From contig NZ_QMEY01000002.1 of assembly GCF_003315795.1 (NCBI RefSeq), positions 124,001-188,000 of the forward strand: 64,000 nt of DNA, read 5' to 3'. The notes beneath the pieces were generated by a model. It saw nothing but the letters and a program-made list of their open reading frames with translations, did no database searches and had not been told where the DNA came from. This DNA is from Spongiactinospora rosea (GTDB taxonomy: Bacteria > Actinomycetota > Actinomycetes > Streptosporangiales > Streptosporangiaceae). Numbering within the stretch: position 1 is the first letter of the stretch; each line of letters begins with the position of its first letter. Shown here piece by piece: positions 37,235 through 45,719 of the stretch. Both the position numbers and the translations under genes were made by a program.

Positions 37235-38544
37235 GAGTGCTGTCTCTCTGTGCTGGGCGCGTCGCCGGTGGAACGGTCGAGACGGGTGGTGCGCACGACG
37301 CCCTGCTGGGCGACGAGGGTGATGCGAGTGGGATCGCCGAGCGAGCGGATGTCGGCGAGCGGGTCCGCGGCGCACAGCACGATATCGGCGAGGTGACCCG
37401 GCCGCAGGACGCCCAGCCGGTCGTCGACGCCGAGCAGGCGGGCGCTGTTGGAGGTCGCCGCGCGGATGGCGTCCATCGGCGACATGCCCAGCTCGACCAG
37501 GTACGACAGCTCGTAGAGGTTCTGCCCGTGCGGCGTGATGCCGGCGTCCGTCCCGACCGCGATGTTCACCTTCCGCGCGATGGCGCCGGCGAGGTTCTCC
37601 TTGGCGCGCTCATTCCAGCGCAGCTTCTTCTGGTAGCGCCACGGCGCCGTCTTCTTCGGGTCCATCCGCTGGAAGACCGCCGACAGGGTCGGTACGAGGA
37701 ACGCGTCCCGCTCCCCGAGGAGGTCGCAGCCTTCGTCGTCGATGCCGAAGCCGTGCTCGACCGAGCGGACGCCGCCACGGATCGCGGCGAGGATGCCGGC
37801 TCGTCCCTGCGCGTGTGCGGCGACCGGGCGTCCGCCATGCCGCTGCGCCTCGTCCACGACCGCCGCGATCTCCTCGTCCAGCAGGTCCTGGTCATCGGGA
37901 TCGTCATGGGCGCTGCTGATCCCGCCGCTCGTGCAGATCTTGATCACGTCGGCGCCGGCGCGCAGCATCCGCCGCGCGGCCTTGCGGACGCCCGGTACGT
38001 CATCGGCGAGTTCGCAGTAGTCCAGGCCGAGACTCTTTCCGCTGGGCAGGGTGCCGTCGGCGTGCCCGCCGGTGTGGCTGATCACGCCGACCGACGTTTG
38101 TACGCGAGGCCCCGTGACCAGTCCGGCGGCGACGGCGTCGCGGAACCCGGCGGGCAGGCCGCCCAGGTCCCGGACGGACGTGATTCCGGACGCGAGTGTC
38201 CGGCTCATGCGTTCGGCGGTCTGGAGGAGGCCCATGACGGGGTCCGTCAGGAGGGCTGCTTCCACGAGCGACCGGTCGGAGGGGACCCCGAGGTGGGTGT
38301 GGCAGTCGAACAGCCCAGGAAGCAACGTTCCGCCTCGGCCGTCGATCGTCCTGACGTCCGCGTGCCCCGCGGGCGCCCGCGCCGCCGGTCCCGCGTAGGC
38401 GATCCGGCCGTCGGCGTCGCACTCCAGCACGGCATCGTCCACCACTTCAGGGCTGACGCCGTCGATGAGCCGCACGTTGTGGACCCGCAGCGCGGCCCCG
38501 TTGTTGAGTCCCACTCGCCGACCTGTTCTCGCTCGCTCTACCAT
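37231..38544 (-). CDS. Metal-dependent amidohydrolase (Xaa-dipeptidase/imidazolonepropionase-like)
   Basis: About 437 residues. His82 and His84 in DCHTHLG begin the binuclear metal site, followed by the Lys in DVIKICTSGGIS, His in VAAHAQG and VEHGFGI and the terminal Asp in GTDAGITPHG, all expected for the TIM-barrel amidohydrolases. The first gene of the operon, it would release an amine or amino acid from an N-acyl or peptide-like precursor for the PLP enzyme downstream. ATG 38544 is tentative; a GTG at about 38514 is possible. The start overlaps the inverted repeat at 38536-38563. Confidence 0.85.
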   Translation of the reverse strand: MVERARTGRRVGLNNGAALRVHNVRLIDGVSPEVVDDAVLECDADGRIAYAGPAARAPAGHADVRTIDGRGGTLLPGLFDCHTHLGVPSDRSLVEAALLTDPVMGLLQTAERMSRTLASGITSVRDLGGLPAGFRDAVAAGLVTGPRVQTSVGVISHTGGHADGTLPSGKSLGLDYCELADDVPGVRKAARRMLRAGADVIKICTSGGISSAHDDPDDQDLLDEEIAAVVDEAQRHGGRPVAAHAQGRAGILAAIRGGVRSVEHGFGIDDEGCDLLGERDAFLVPTLSAVFQRMDPKKTAPWRYQKKLRWNERAKENLAGAIARKVNIAVGTDAGITPHGQNLYELSYLVELGMSPMDAIRAATSNSARLLGVDDRLGVLRPGHLADIVLCAADPLADIRSLGDPTRITLVAQQGVVRTTRLDRSTGDAPSTERQHS

Positions 38545-38563
38545 GACGAGCGACACGGTAGAG
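38536..38563. promoter_or_regulatory. Inverted repeat in the divergent promoter, candidate Lrp operator
   Basis: CTCTACC (38536-38542) and GGTAGAG (38557-38563) are exact inverted arms with a 14-base spacer, in the 82 bases between the divergent amidohydrolase and Lrp-type regulator genes. Their dyad axes are one and a half to two turns apart, suiting a dimeric regulator. Binding by the neighbouring regulator is inference. Confidence 0.45.
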
Positions 38564-38626
38564 TGATTCTGCAATTCGGCCGCGAATCGCAGGAAATCTT
38601 CATCAGAGCCCAGGTTTCTGCAGGAA

Positions 38627-39637
38627 ATGTCAACCACATCTTTTGACGAGCTGGATGTCGCCATCGTCGACGCCATGCGCTCGGCCCCGCGCGAGAGCTG
38701 GCGCAGGCTCGGGGAGGTGCTCGGGGTCGACCCGGTGACCGTGAGCCGCCGCTGGGCGCGCATGGAGTCCGAGGGCGTCGCCTGGGTCGCCGCCCATTTC
38801 TCGGGAAGCGCGACCCCGGCATGCGCGCTGGTGGAGATCGACTGCGCGCCGGGGCGGATCACCGAGGTGGCGCGCACCCTCGCCGAACACCCGCAGGCGG
38901 CCACCGTCAAGGTGACCAGCGGCGGCAGGGACGTGCTCGTGCTGGCGCAGGCGCCCCACCTCGCCTCGCTCTCGGGCTACCTCCTCGGCCTGGTGGGCCA
39001 GGTGCCGGGAATCGCGAAGGTCCGCAGCCATGTGATCACCCGATCGGCCCTCGAAGCCAGCCGCTGGCGGGAGGGCGCGCTCGATCCCGAGCAGCGGCGT
39101 CGCCTCGGTTCCCATCCGCGGCTGCAGCCCGGCGAGGCCGACGGCATCGAGCAGACCGACCTACGCATCGTCCGCGCGCTGCACGCCGACGGGCGGATGT
39201 CGTTCGAACGGCTCGCCGAGCAGGTGGGCCTCAGCCCGGTGTCCGTGCGCCGCCGGCTGTCGCGCCTGCAGGGGGCCGGGCTCATCACCTTCCGCTGCGA
39301 CGCCTCCCGGCATCTTTCCGGCCGGTCGGTTTCCGCGGTGTACTTCGGCTCGCTGGACATCCAGGACTTGGGCGCCGCGGAGGAACGCATTCGCTCGCTT
39401 CCAGGGGTTCGGTCCGCCACGTTCGTCGCCGGGCCCTTCAACATGATCGTCGACGCGTCGCTGCGAACGACGGCCGAGGTGCACGACCTCGAATGGCACA
39501 TGGGCCAGGAACTGCCGGCGCTGCGCATGCAGGACCGCTCGGTCGTGCTGAGCATGACCAAGCTGCTGGGACGCATCCTGGACGCCGAGGGGCGATCCGT
39601 CCGCGCCGTGCCGCTCATCTCCGAGGAGAACGGGTAG
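38627..39637 (+). CDS. Lrp/AsnC-family regulator with two HTH-RAM modules
   Basis: 336 residues, twice the usual Lrp length. The first module has a helix-turn-helix WRRLGEVLGVDPVTVSRR and a RAM-like ligand domain. A second module begins near residue 165 with IEQTDLRIVRALHADGRMS and has helix-turn-helix FERLAEQVGLSPVSVRRRL, again followed by a ligand domain. Lrp proteins bind amino acids. This one is divergent from the amino-acid-like catabolic operon and probably controls it. Both DNA-binding modules look intact. Confidence 0.88.
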   Translation: MSTTSFDELDVAIVDAMRSAPRESWRRLGEVLGVDPVTVSRRWARMESEGVAWVAAHFSGSATPACALVEIDCAPGRITEVARTLAEHPQAATVKVTSGGRDVLVLAQAPHLASLSGYLLGLVGQVPGIAKVRSHVITRSALEASRWREGALDPEQRRRLGSHPRLQPGEADGIEQTDLRIVRALHADGRMSFERLAEQVGLSPVSVRRRLSRLQGAGLITFRCDASRHLSGRSVSAVYFGSLDIQDLGAAEERIRSLPGVRSATFVAGPFNMIVDASLRTTAEVHDLEWHMGQELPALRMQDRSVVLSMTKLLGRILDAEGRSVRAVPLISEENG

Positions 39638-39713
39638 GGTCGAAATCCACACTCACTGGTGTACTTTTGCGGAGTCCGTCGAGTGACGACGGCCCCGCTT
39701 GGAGGTTAGTGAC

Positions 39714-40568
39714 ATGGCATTCGATCCGGCCGAGCATTGGGAGGGCTACCTCGCCCCGCCCGCGTTCGAGGAGTACTCGGCCAGGTATGCGGACTTCTTC
39801 CGGATGAGGCGCGAGGACGGCATCATCGAGGTTCGCCTGCACACGAACGACGGCCCGTACGCCCACACGGCGGCCGCGCACAACGCGTGGACGCGCGTGT
39901 GGCAGGAGATCGGCAACGACCCCGAGAACCACGTGCTGATCATCACGGGCACCGGTGACAGGTGGATGACGGGCAACCCGAAGGGACTCAACCCCAAGCC
40001 CGCCTCCGACCTGGACCCGGACCACATCTACCAGCGCATGGCCGACGGCTGGAAGCTCATCGAGAGCTTCGTCAACAACATCGACATCCCGACGATCGCC
40101 GCCGTCAACGGCCCTGGGGTGCACACCGAGTTCGCGATGATGAGCGATGTCACGTTCGCGGCACCGGACGCCGACTTCATGGACCCGCACTTCTGGCTCG
40201 GCTCGCCGCCGGGAGACGGCCAGGGCCTGGCGCTTCAGACGCTGATAGGCCCCAAGCGCGCGGCGTACCACATCTACGCGGCCAAGCCGATCCCCGCGGA
40301 CAAGGCTCTCGAATGGGGCATCGTCAGTGACGTGCTGCCCCGCGAGCAGCTCCTCGACCGGGCGTGGGAACTGGCCCGGTTCATCATGAAACGGCCACGT
40401 TACACCAGGTGGGCGACGCACAACATCCTCTCGCGGCATTGGAAGAAGCTGGTGGCCGAGGACTTCGGTTTCCACATGGCGCACCAGATGCTCGCCAACG
40501 TGGCCAGTAAGTCCCTGGTGCCCGACCCGGAGCTGCTGGCCGACTCCGACGCCCGCAAGCTGTTCTGA
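39714..40568 (+). CDS. Crotonase-fold protein resembling 6-oxocamphor hydrolase
   Basis: 284 residues from ATG 39714. Sequence features match the beta-diketone-cleaving branch of the enoyl-CoA hydratase superfamily: EYSARYADFFRMRREDGIIE at the start, an early His in RLHTNDGP, and HTEFAMMSDVTFAAPDADFM with GSPPGDGQG, where 6-oxocamphor hydrolase has its catalytic His and Asp. The usual CoA-binding pattern is weak. It is probably a hydrolase splitting a C-C bond in a non-CoA 1,3-diketone. It is co-directional with the regulator gene, 76 bases after it. The pathway link to the catabolic operon is uncertain. Confidence 0.75.
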   Translation: MAFDPAEHWEGYLAPPAFEEYSARYADFFRMRREDGIIEVRLHTNDGPYAHTAAAHNAWTRVWQEIGNDPENHVLIITGTGDRWMTGNPKGLNPKPASDLDPDHIYQRMADGWKLIESFVNNIDIPTIAAVNGPGVHTEFAMMSDVTFAAPDADFMDPHFWLGSPPGDGQGLALQTLIGPKRAAYHIYAAKPIPADKALEWGIVSDVLPREQLLDRAWELARFIMKRPRYTRWATHNILSRHWKKLVAEDFGFHMAHQMLANVASKSLVPDPELLADSDARKLF

Positions 40569-40642
40569 ACTGAGGGTTCGGCGGGCCATCCGGATTCGTG
40601 TCGTCGAGCCCGGTCAGCCCCGGCGAGTTTCGCGGTCAGCGG

Positions 40643-40935
40643 TCAGCGGCAGGCGCGTAGAAACGCGTCCACTCCGTCGGCGATGATCGCGACGCTCTGT
40701 GCCTCGTTCACCGTGCCCGACGGGTCATCCTTGGCCGCGAGCTTCGCGAAGCGCTCCTCCCGCATGCGCTCCGGACGCTCGCGCACGGCCTCAGGCAGCC
40801 GGGGCGCCGGGCCGTCCCAGGGAGGCCGCCGGCGGAAGGTCGCGTAGCCCGACGACGGGAACGCCTCGGTCGCCACCCGCGACGCGAACGCCGTCAGCGC
40901 ATCGCGCGGTTGCGCCCTTCCGCGGGCTCCTCCTC
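40643..40935 (-). pseudogene. C-terminal fragment of an unidentified protein
   Basis: From the GTG at 40876 a 77-residue frame reads RRRPPWDGPAPRLPEAV and DGVDAFLRACR. The frame is open further upstream to a stop near 40935, with gene-like codons (TAFASRVATEAFPSSGY) but no start, as if the front of the gene had been removed at the junction with the next fragment. I do not recognise the family. Confidence 0.35.
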
Positions 40936-41095
40936 AATCGCCCTCCGTACGCTCCCAGGGGCGCTCCACCGCTCCGCGGTCGCCTGCTTCGGCGAGCGCG
41001 GCACGGCGGAACTCGTCTTCCTGATCGCCCGGTACGCCGCGATCTCCATGGTCCTCAACACCTACGACGCCCCACTGCCACCGGATGCGGAGTAA
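40906..41095 (+). pseudogene. C-terminal fragment of a carboxymuconolactone-decarboxylase-family protein
   Basis: FGERGTAELVFLIARYAAIS, then VLNTYDAPLP, is the characteristic end of CMD/AhpD-fold proteins. The N-terminal half with its CxxC or general acid region is missing, and no start codon or ribosome site fits. It meets the opposite-strand fragment at about 40905, so a deletion or recombination joined two incomplete genes. Confidence 0.6.
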
Positions 41096-41122
41096 TGCCC
41101 CGATGCACACGGAACACCAACA

Positions 41123-41902
41123 GTGACCGAACACTACGAGCGCCTGGGGCGCCTCGTCACGGACGCGACCGCCCAGATCGATGGCAAGTCGCCCTGGCTC
41201 GTGGTCGGCGCGGTGCCGATCCAGCCGACGCCGGTCGAGCTCGTCCCGGCGAGCGGCGATGAGCTGCGGCGATGGCTCCGACAGCACGTCGCGGACTGGC
41301 CGGCGCCGATCCCCATCGCATCCGAACAGCCGGAGACGTACGCGGACAAGCTGACCTTCATACCCTCGCGAAGCCCCGGCCGACCGGCCACCACTTACTA
41401 TTGCGAACTCCACGCGGACGGCTCCGCGCTCGGCGCGCTGCAACTGGGAACACTTCGCGACAGCCCCACGGACGACAGCGAAGTCTGGGTGCTCGGCGAA
41501 GGCGCGATCGCGTGGATCACGATCGCCCTGCTGCGCCTCACGGCGGCCTTCGCCCATCGCACCATGGTCCTGGGCGAAGCCGCCGCCGAAGCGACCATCA
41601 CCCCTGGCGCCGGCGCGGCGATGGAGGTGTGGAACCACGCCGGCTCGACGTACGGACCGGCAGGAGACCACCGGCTCTCCGAGGCCGTCTCCACGCGCCG
41701 CACGATCGACCTGGCCAGGTGCCTGTCGCCACACCTCACGATGACGGCACGACCACTCGTCCTCGGCCTCCTCCACCGGTTCGGCCTCTCCGGCTCACGC
41801 CACATCGACCCCAGCGGCGTGCTCCAGCGCAGGCACTTCACCGGTTTCGACGAAAAGATCCGCGCATGGGCCGACGCGATCGGCGCCCCATCCGAACCGT
41901 GA
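41123..41902 (+). CDS. Uncharacterised actinobacterial protein
   Basis: 259 residues from a GTG at 41123. Composition and codon bias are those of a real soluble protein, without signal peptide or membrane helix. Two segments stand out: LGEGAIAWITIALLRLTAAF, a helical stretch, and WNHAGSTYGPAGDHRLSEAV. I recognise no domain. It is the only apparently complete gene in a run of truncated ones, so its function cannot be guessed from neighbours. Confidence 0.55.
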   Translation: MTEHYERLGRLVTDATAQIDGKSPWLVVGAVPIQPTPVELVPASGDELRRWLRQHVADWPAPIPIASEQPETYADKLTFIPSRSPGRPATTYYCELHADGSALGALQLGTLRDSPTDDSEVWVLGEGAIAWITIALLRLTAAFAHRTMVLGEAAAEATITPGAGAAMEVWNHAGSTYGPAGDHRLSEAVSTRRTIDLARCLSPHLTMTARPLVLGLLHRFGLSGSRHIDPSGVLQRRHFTGFDEKIRAWADAIGAPSEP

Positions 41903-42013
41903 CCGCGACGGTGCGGCACCGCGTCTCCGGGATGGGTGGTGCCTGCAGGCGGCATTCGCGGCAGGTGCAACAGCAAGGCGAACCGTGTCCTGCGTCCACC
42001 AGGGCGCCGATCG

Positions 42014-42237
42014 GCCGGCTGCAGGACGAGGAAGGGCTCGCTCTGCTGTTCGTGACGCACAACCTCGGACTCGTCCGCACGGCTGCGGACCACCGTCCTG
42101 GCGATCAGTTCACCAGGGATCTCATCGCGGCGACGCTCGATCGGCCGCGCCTACCGGTGGCCGGCCGGCCCCAGCAGGACGCCTCCGGCCGGTCCTTCGG
42201 CAGCGCCCACTTCGAGTGGCTCTACCTGACCGGCTGA
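42014..42237 (+). pseudogene. Fragment of an oligopeptide-type ABC transporter ATPase
   Basis: RLQDEEGLALLFVTHNLGLV is the H-loop region of Dpp/Opp ATPases. It jumps almost directly to FTRDLIAATLDRP, a typical C-terminal segment, without the stretch normally between them. Walker A, signature and Walker B are absent. This is a remnant with both N-terminal loss and internal deletion. Confidence 0.6.
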
Positions 42238-42251
42238 TCTTTTCCGGGTGA

Positions 42252-42850
42252 TCAGCCGATGGTCGCCGTCATCAGGTCGCGCCCCACGGAAAGGGTGCCC
42301 GCGTAGCCGCCCAGGCGTACGTCCTGCTCGAACGCGCCCTCCCCCGCCTCGTCGTCCGGAGCCGGGATCAGGTGGGTCAGCATCAGGTGCCCGACCCCGG
42401 CGCGCATCGCCAGGCCGCCGAGCGCGACCGTGTCGGCGTGGTAGGCGAAGATCTTCTCGAACGGGGTCCCGGCGACGGCGGCGCGCAGCGCCGTGGTCCG
42501 GCACGCTTCGTGGACCAGTACGTCCGCGTCCCGGCTGAGCGCCTCCACCTCGTCGCACACGCGGGTGTCGCCCGAGATCACGACCGTGCCGTCGGGGGTG
42601 CGGACCCGGTAGGCGACCGCGTCGCGGACCGGTTCGTGGTGAACGGCGACCGCCTCCACCGTGACCCCGTCCCGCGACCAGAGCTCCCGGGGCTCGGAGG
42701 CGCAGGCGAACGCGTGCGTCCGCAGCTCGGGCGGTGCCTCCTGGACGTGCTCCATGCGCAGCGCGATGTCGGCCGCGTACGGGTCCAGCATCCGCGCGGC
42801 GAACTCGGCCGCCGCCCCCTCGGGCCGGCCTCTTCCCTGCCCGCCAAGAG
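42252..42850 (-). pseudogene. Truncated metallo-beta-lactamase-fold hydrolase (RNase Z-like)
   Basis: The frame from the ATG at 42791 gives 179 residues, and it is open further upstream. Visible are VAVHHEP, VVISGDTRVCDEV, LVHEACRT and AYHADTVALGGLAMRAG plus LTHLIPAPD, the C-terminal half of the fold. The defining HxHxDH motif, which should be in the first 80 residues, is absent. The loss of the metal site makes activity unlikely. It abuts the MurJ fragment, also truncated. Confidence 0.6.
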
Positions 42851-42863
42851 ACCTCGACCTTGA

Positions 42864-43451
42864 TCAGGTACGGGTGGTGCGCAAGCCGGCTGTCAGGGCG
42901 GTGAACTCGCTGATCCGAAGGAGGCGGGCGAGCACCGTGTAAAGACAGGCGCCGACGGCTGTCGCGGCGCAAACGACGGCGAGCGAACCGGCCGGTCCCG
43001 TACCGGCAGCCGGGCTGAGGCCCGAAGCGACCGCCGCGGCGGTGAGCCCGGCGACCACCGCGGCCACCAGCATGCGCGAGTGAGAGCTGAGCAGGCGATG
43101 GCCATCGATGCGGCCGATGCGGCGCCGCAGCGACTGCGCGACGATCGCGAATCCCAAGGCGTAGGCGATGGCGGTGCATCCGGCGAGGGCGATGACCATG
43201 TCCGTGCCCGGATGAAGTCGCGCGGCGACCAGGCTGGTGACGAGGAGAGCGGCGGAGACCGTCACGCTGATCAGGGCCGGGGTGCGCGTGTCGCCAAGGG
43301 CGTAGTAGACGCGCAGCATGATCTGGTAGCCGGCGAACGGAACCAGTGCGAGCCCGTAGGCGGCCAGCACGAGGCCGGTGAGGTGGGCCGCGCCGGGTGC
43401 GGCGTTTCCGTGCGCGAACAGCAAAACGGTCAGATGAGGGCCGACGCCCAC
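42864..43451 (-). pseudogene. C-terminal fragment of a MurJ-like lipid II flippase
   Basis: 195 residues with about five membrane helices. LVLAAYGLALVPFAGYQIML and VYYALGDTRTPALISV are typical of the last third of MurJ/MviN proteins. Full MurJ has about 14 helices and over 500 residues, so at least nine helices are missing. The upstream frame soon loses similarity. The working copy must be elsewhere in the genome. Confidence 0.65.
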
Positions 43452-43541
43452 GCCCGCTGAGACGGCCGCGGGGCGGCGCTCCCAGACCGCTCCCGCATGC
43501 CGGTACCCGGACGAGGCCGGTCCGGGTCGGGCGGCGTTCGT

Positions 43542-44093
43542 TCAGGTGTCGGCCAGCAACGTGGGCAGTTCTTCCAGAAGCGCCTCGTGCCAGGCGATCT
43601 CCGCGCGCAGGCGGGCGAGATTGTGCTCGAAGAGCATCGGCTCCAGCCCGGTCAGGTACGGCCGGGCGGTGCGGTGCTCCTGCTGCATCATCGCGAGGTT
43701 GGCGAGCAGGGCCTGCCGCCGGGCGTCGATCGCGTCCCGTAGTTCCTGCTCACTGAGGTCGGGAACGTACTGCAACGCGAGGTCCACCGGATCAGGACGC
43801 ACCCGGACGTCGCGCAGCGCCGCGTCCCGCTGGATCAGCAGCTCCGCCCGGCCCTCGTCGGTGATCGCGTACACGGTGCGCTCGGGCGAGTTGCCACCGC
43901 CCCCACGCTCAGTGCGCACGACCTCCACGAAGTTCACCTGCTCCATGCGGTGCAGCACGTTGTACAGCGAACCGGGCTTGATGTCGGTCCACAACTCGGT
44001 GCGGTCGAGCTTGGCCTCCTGCCGGATCTGGTAGCCGTGCATGGGCCCCCGGCGAGCCAGGATGCTGAGGACGAAGAGCCGTGCGCTGTTCAC
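43542..44093 (-). CDS. PadR-family transcriptional regulator
   Basis: 183 residues. The winged helix occupies about 1-90, with LFVLSILARRGPMHGYQIRQ and the PadR hallmark GSLYNVLHRMEQ. The C-terminal helical part (VictorS-type, about 100-175) mediates dimerisation. It follows the NAD(P)-binding protein gene on the same strand after 45 bases, so the two probably form one operon under its own control. Confidence 0.9.
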   Translation of the reverse strand: MNSARLFVLSILARRGPMHGYQIRQEAKLDRTELWTDIKPGSLYNVLHRMEQVNFVEVVRTERGGGGNSPERTVYAITDEGRAELLIQRDAALRDVRVRPDPVDLALQYVPDLSEQELRDAIDARRQALLANLAMMQQEHRTARPYLTGLEPMLFEHNLARLRAEIAWHEALLEELPTLLADT

Positions 44094-44138
44094 CCGAATA
44101 GTTCAGCTTGACCATGCCCGCCTAGTCAAACACGGTGC

Positions 44139-44774
44139 TCACCTCGCGACCGTGGCCACCTTCCCCACCAGTGCGGCATCCTCGATGGCCGCCAGCATGG
44201 CGCGGGCCAGGTCGGCCCGTCTGATGTCGCGGGCACCCCGCAAGGGCCGCTCGACGGCGACGCGGTACTCCCCCCGCGGCGGACCGTTGAGCAACCTCGG
44301 CACCCGCAGCACCGTCCAGTCCACCTCACCGCCGCCGGCGCGTAGCTCGGCCTCCATCCTGCGCAGATCGTCATAACCCCCGCCGAACAGCGACCGCAGC
44401 AACGGATGGACGACGAACCGATCCAGCGGCGCACTCTCCTGCGGAGTCTGCACCGGCACGGCCCCGACCACGACCAGCCGCCGCACCCCGGCCTCCACCA
44501 TCTCGGCCCGGACGTTCGCCATCCCGCGCGAGTAGACGTACGTCGGCTTCCGCCCCGAATGCGACCCGACCGCGGACAACACCGCCCCCACCCCGTCGAA
44601 GGCCCCTTCCAACGACCCCGCTTCCAGCACATCCCCCCGCACCACCCGAACCTTCTCCCCCTCCACCGCTTCGGGCCTTCGCACCACAGCGGTCACCTCA
44701 TACCCGGCGGCGACCGCCTCCCGAACGATCTGAACCCCCGTGGGCCCGGTGGCCCCCAGCACAGCGATCCTCAT
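44139..44774 (-). CDS. NAD(P)H-binding atypical SDR
   Basis: 211 residues. The nucleotide loop VLGATGPTGVQIVREA at the start marks an NAD(P)-binding Rossmann protein of the NmrA/biliverdin-reductase-B-like type. DWTVLRVPRLLNGPP is also typical. No YxxxK catalytic pair is evident, so it may be a redox sensor or quinone/flavin reductase rather than a classical dehydrogenase. Paired with the PadR gene. Confidence 0.85.
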   Translation of the reverse strand: MRIAVLGATGPTGVQIVREAVAAGYEVTAVVRRPEAVEGEKVRVVRGDVLEAGSLEGAFDGVGAVLSAVGSHSGRKPTYVYSRGMANVRAEMVEAGVRRLVVVGAVPVQTPQESAPLDRFVVHPLLRSLFGGGYDDLRRMEAELRAGGGEVDWTVLRVPRLLNGPPRGEYRVAVERPLRGARDIRRADLARAMLAAIEDAALVGKVATVAR

Positions 44775-44815
44775 AGCCGCGATAGTAGTGCAAAGAAGTA
44801 GTCAAACGCGACTAG

Positions 44816-45100
44816 TCACAAATACTCCAGCTCGAACACGCCATCCCGCCGTGGGAGACCACCCGCGTCACGCTGCTCGGAGACGCCGCCCACGCCATGA
44901 GCCCGGCGGCCGGGGCCGGGGCCGGCCATGCCCTCCGCGACGCGGCGGCGCTCACCGCCGCCCTGACCCGTGGCGGCCCGCTGATCCCGGTGCTGCGCTC
45001 CTACGAGCAGGAGATGATCGCTTCCGGGTTCGCCGCGGTCCGCGCCTCCGCCGCGAACGGCGCCCGCGTGCTCGGCCAAGCCCCCCTCCCGGCCGGCTGA
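44816..45100 (+). pseudogene. C-terminal fragment of an FAD-dependent monooxygenase
   Basis: The open frame reads PPWETTRVTLLGDAAHAMSP and then GAGHALRDAAALTAAL. GDAAHAMSP is the second FAD-binding motif of PHBH-type hydroxylases. Everything before it, including the GxGxxG loop, is missing, and a stop (TAG) lies just upstream at 44813. It is therefore a remnant. Confidence 0.7.
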
Positions 45101-45184
45101 CCTCGGACCCGGCGGCCCGGTTCAGCGGCACGCGGGACCTGGCCGGAGCGTGGAACGGCCCCGGGGACGGGCAGGCGCTGGGTG

Positions 45185-45552
45185 TCACCTGCCGGCCGGC
45201 GTGTAGACCAGTTCGAGGATTCCGGAGGAAAGGCGGTGCTTTCGACCAGGCGCAGGTTGAGAGCCTGGTCCAGTACGGGGAACAGCGGCGCGCCCTTGCC
45301 GGCGACGGCGGGCAGCACGCACAGCCGGTACTCGTCGACCACGCCGAGTTCGATCAGTGAACGCATGAACGTGGTGCCGCCGGCGGCGACGATCCCCTTG
45401 CCCGGCTCGGCCTTCAGCTTGGGGATCTCCTCGGCGGTGGGCCGGTATCCGGCCATGATCTCGTCGGTGTCGCGGCCCAAGAGGAAGGCCCCGGCCTCCC
45501 ACAGGCGGCTGACGAAACACCTCTCCTGCTCGGGGTCGTCGATGCTCATCAT
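45185..45552 (-). pseudogene. Decayed DHFR/RibD-like reductase
   Basis: From the ATG pair at 45552 the frame gives LWEAGAFLLGRDTDEIMAGY, then jumps to LKAEPGKGIVAAGGTTFMRS and LIELGVVDEYRLCVLPAVAG, skipping the middle segment usual in YyaP/RibD-like proteins. Near 45225 the natural C-terminus (SSGILELVYTPAGR) appears only in a neighbouring frame. An internal deletion, a frameshift and a missing front together mark a pseudogene. Confidence 0.65.
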
Positions 45553-45719
45553 GACGTCCCGGATCCCGTTGTCCCCCTGCGCGCCGTCCTGGACGTGTTC
45601 CTCGGCAAGATCAGCAGGTGAGGGCGGGCCGTGTATAGCGCCGTGCGATGGCGTGATCGGTAGGTCCCCAGCGCGGGCGCACGCCGTACCGTGGCGGCAC
45701 CGCCATGTGAGGAGTCGCC

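Noticed and set aside
35516..37396. Very long open frame on the plus strand opposite the MFS transporter
   Set aside because: High-GC codon bias leaves antisense frames open. The predicted protein is rich in Asp, Arg, Gly and His without any fold, while the minus strand encodes a clear transporter.
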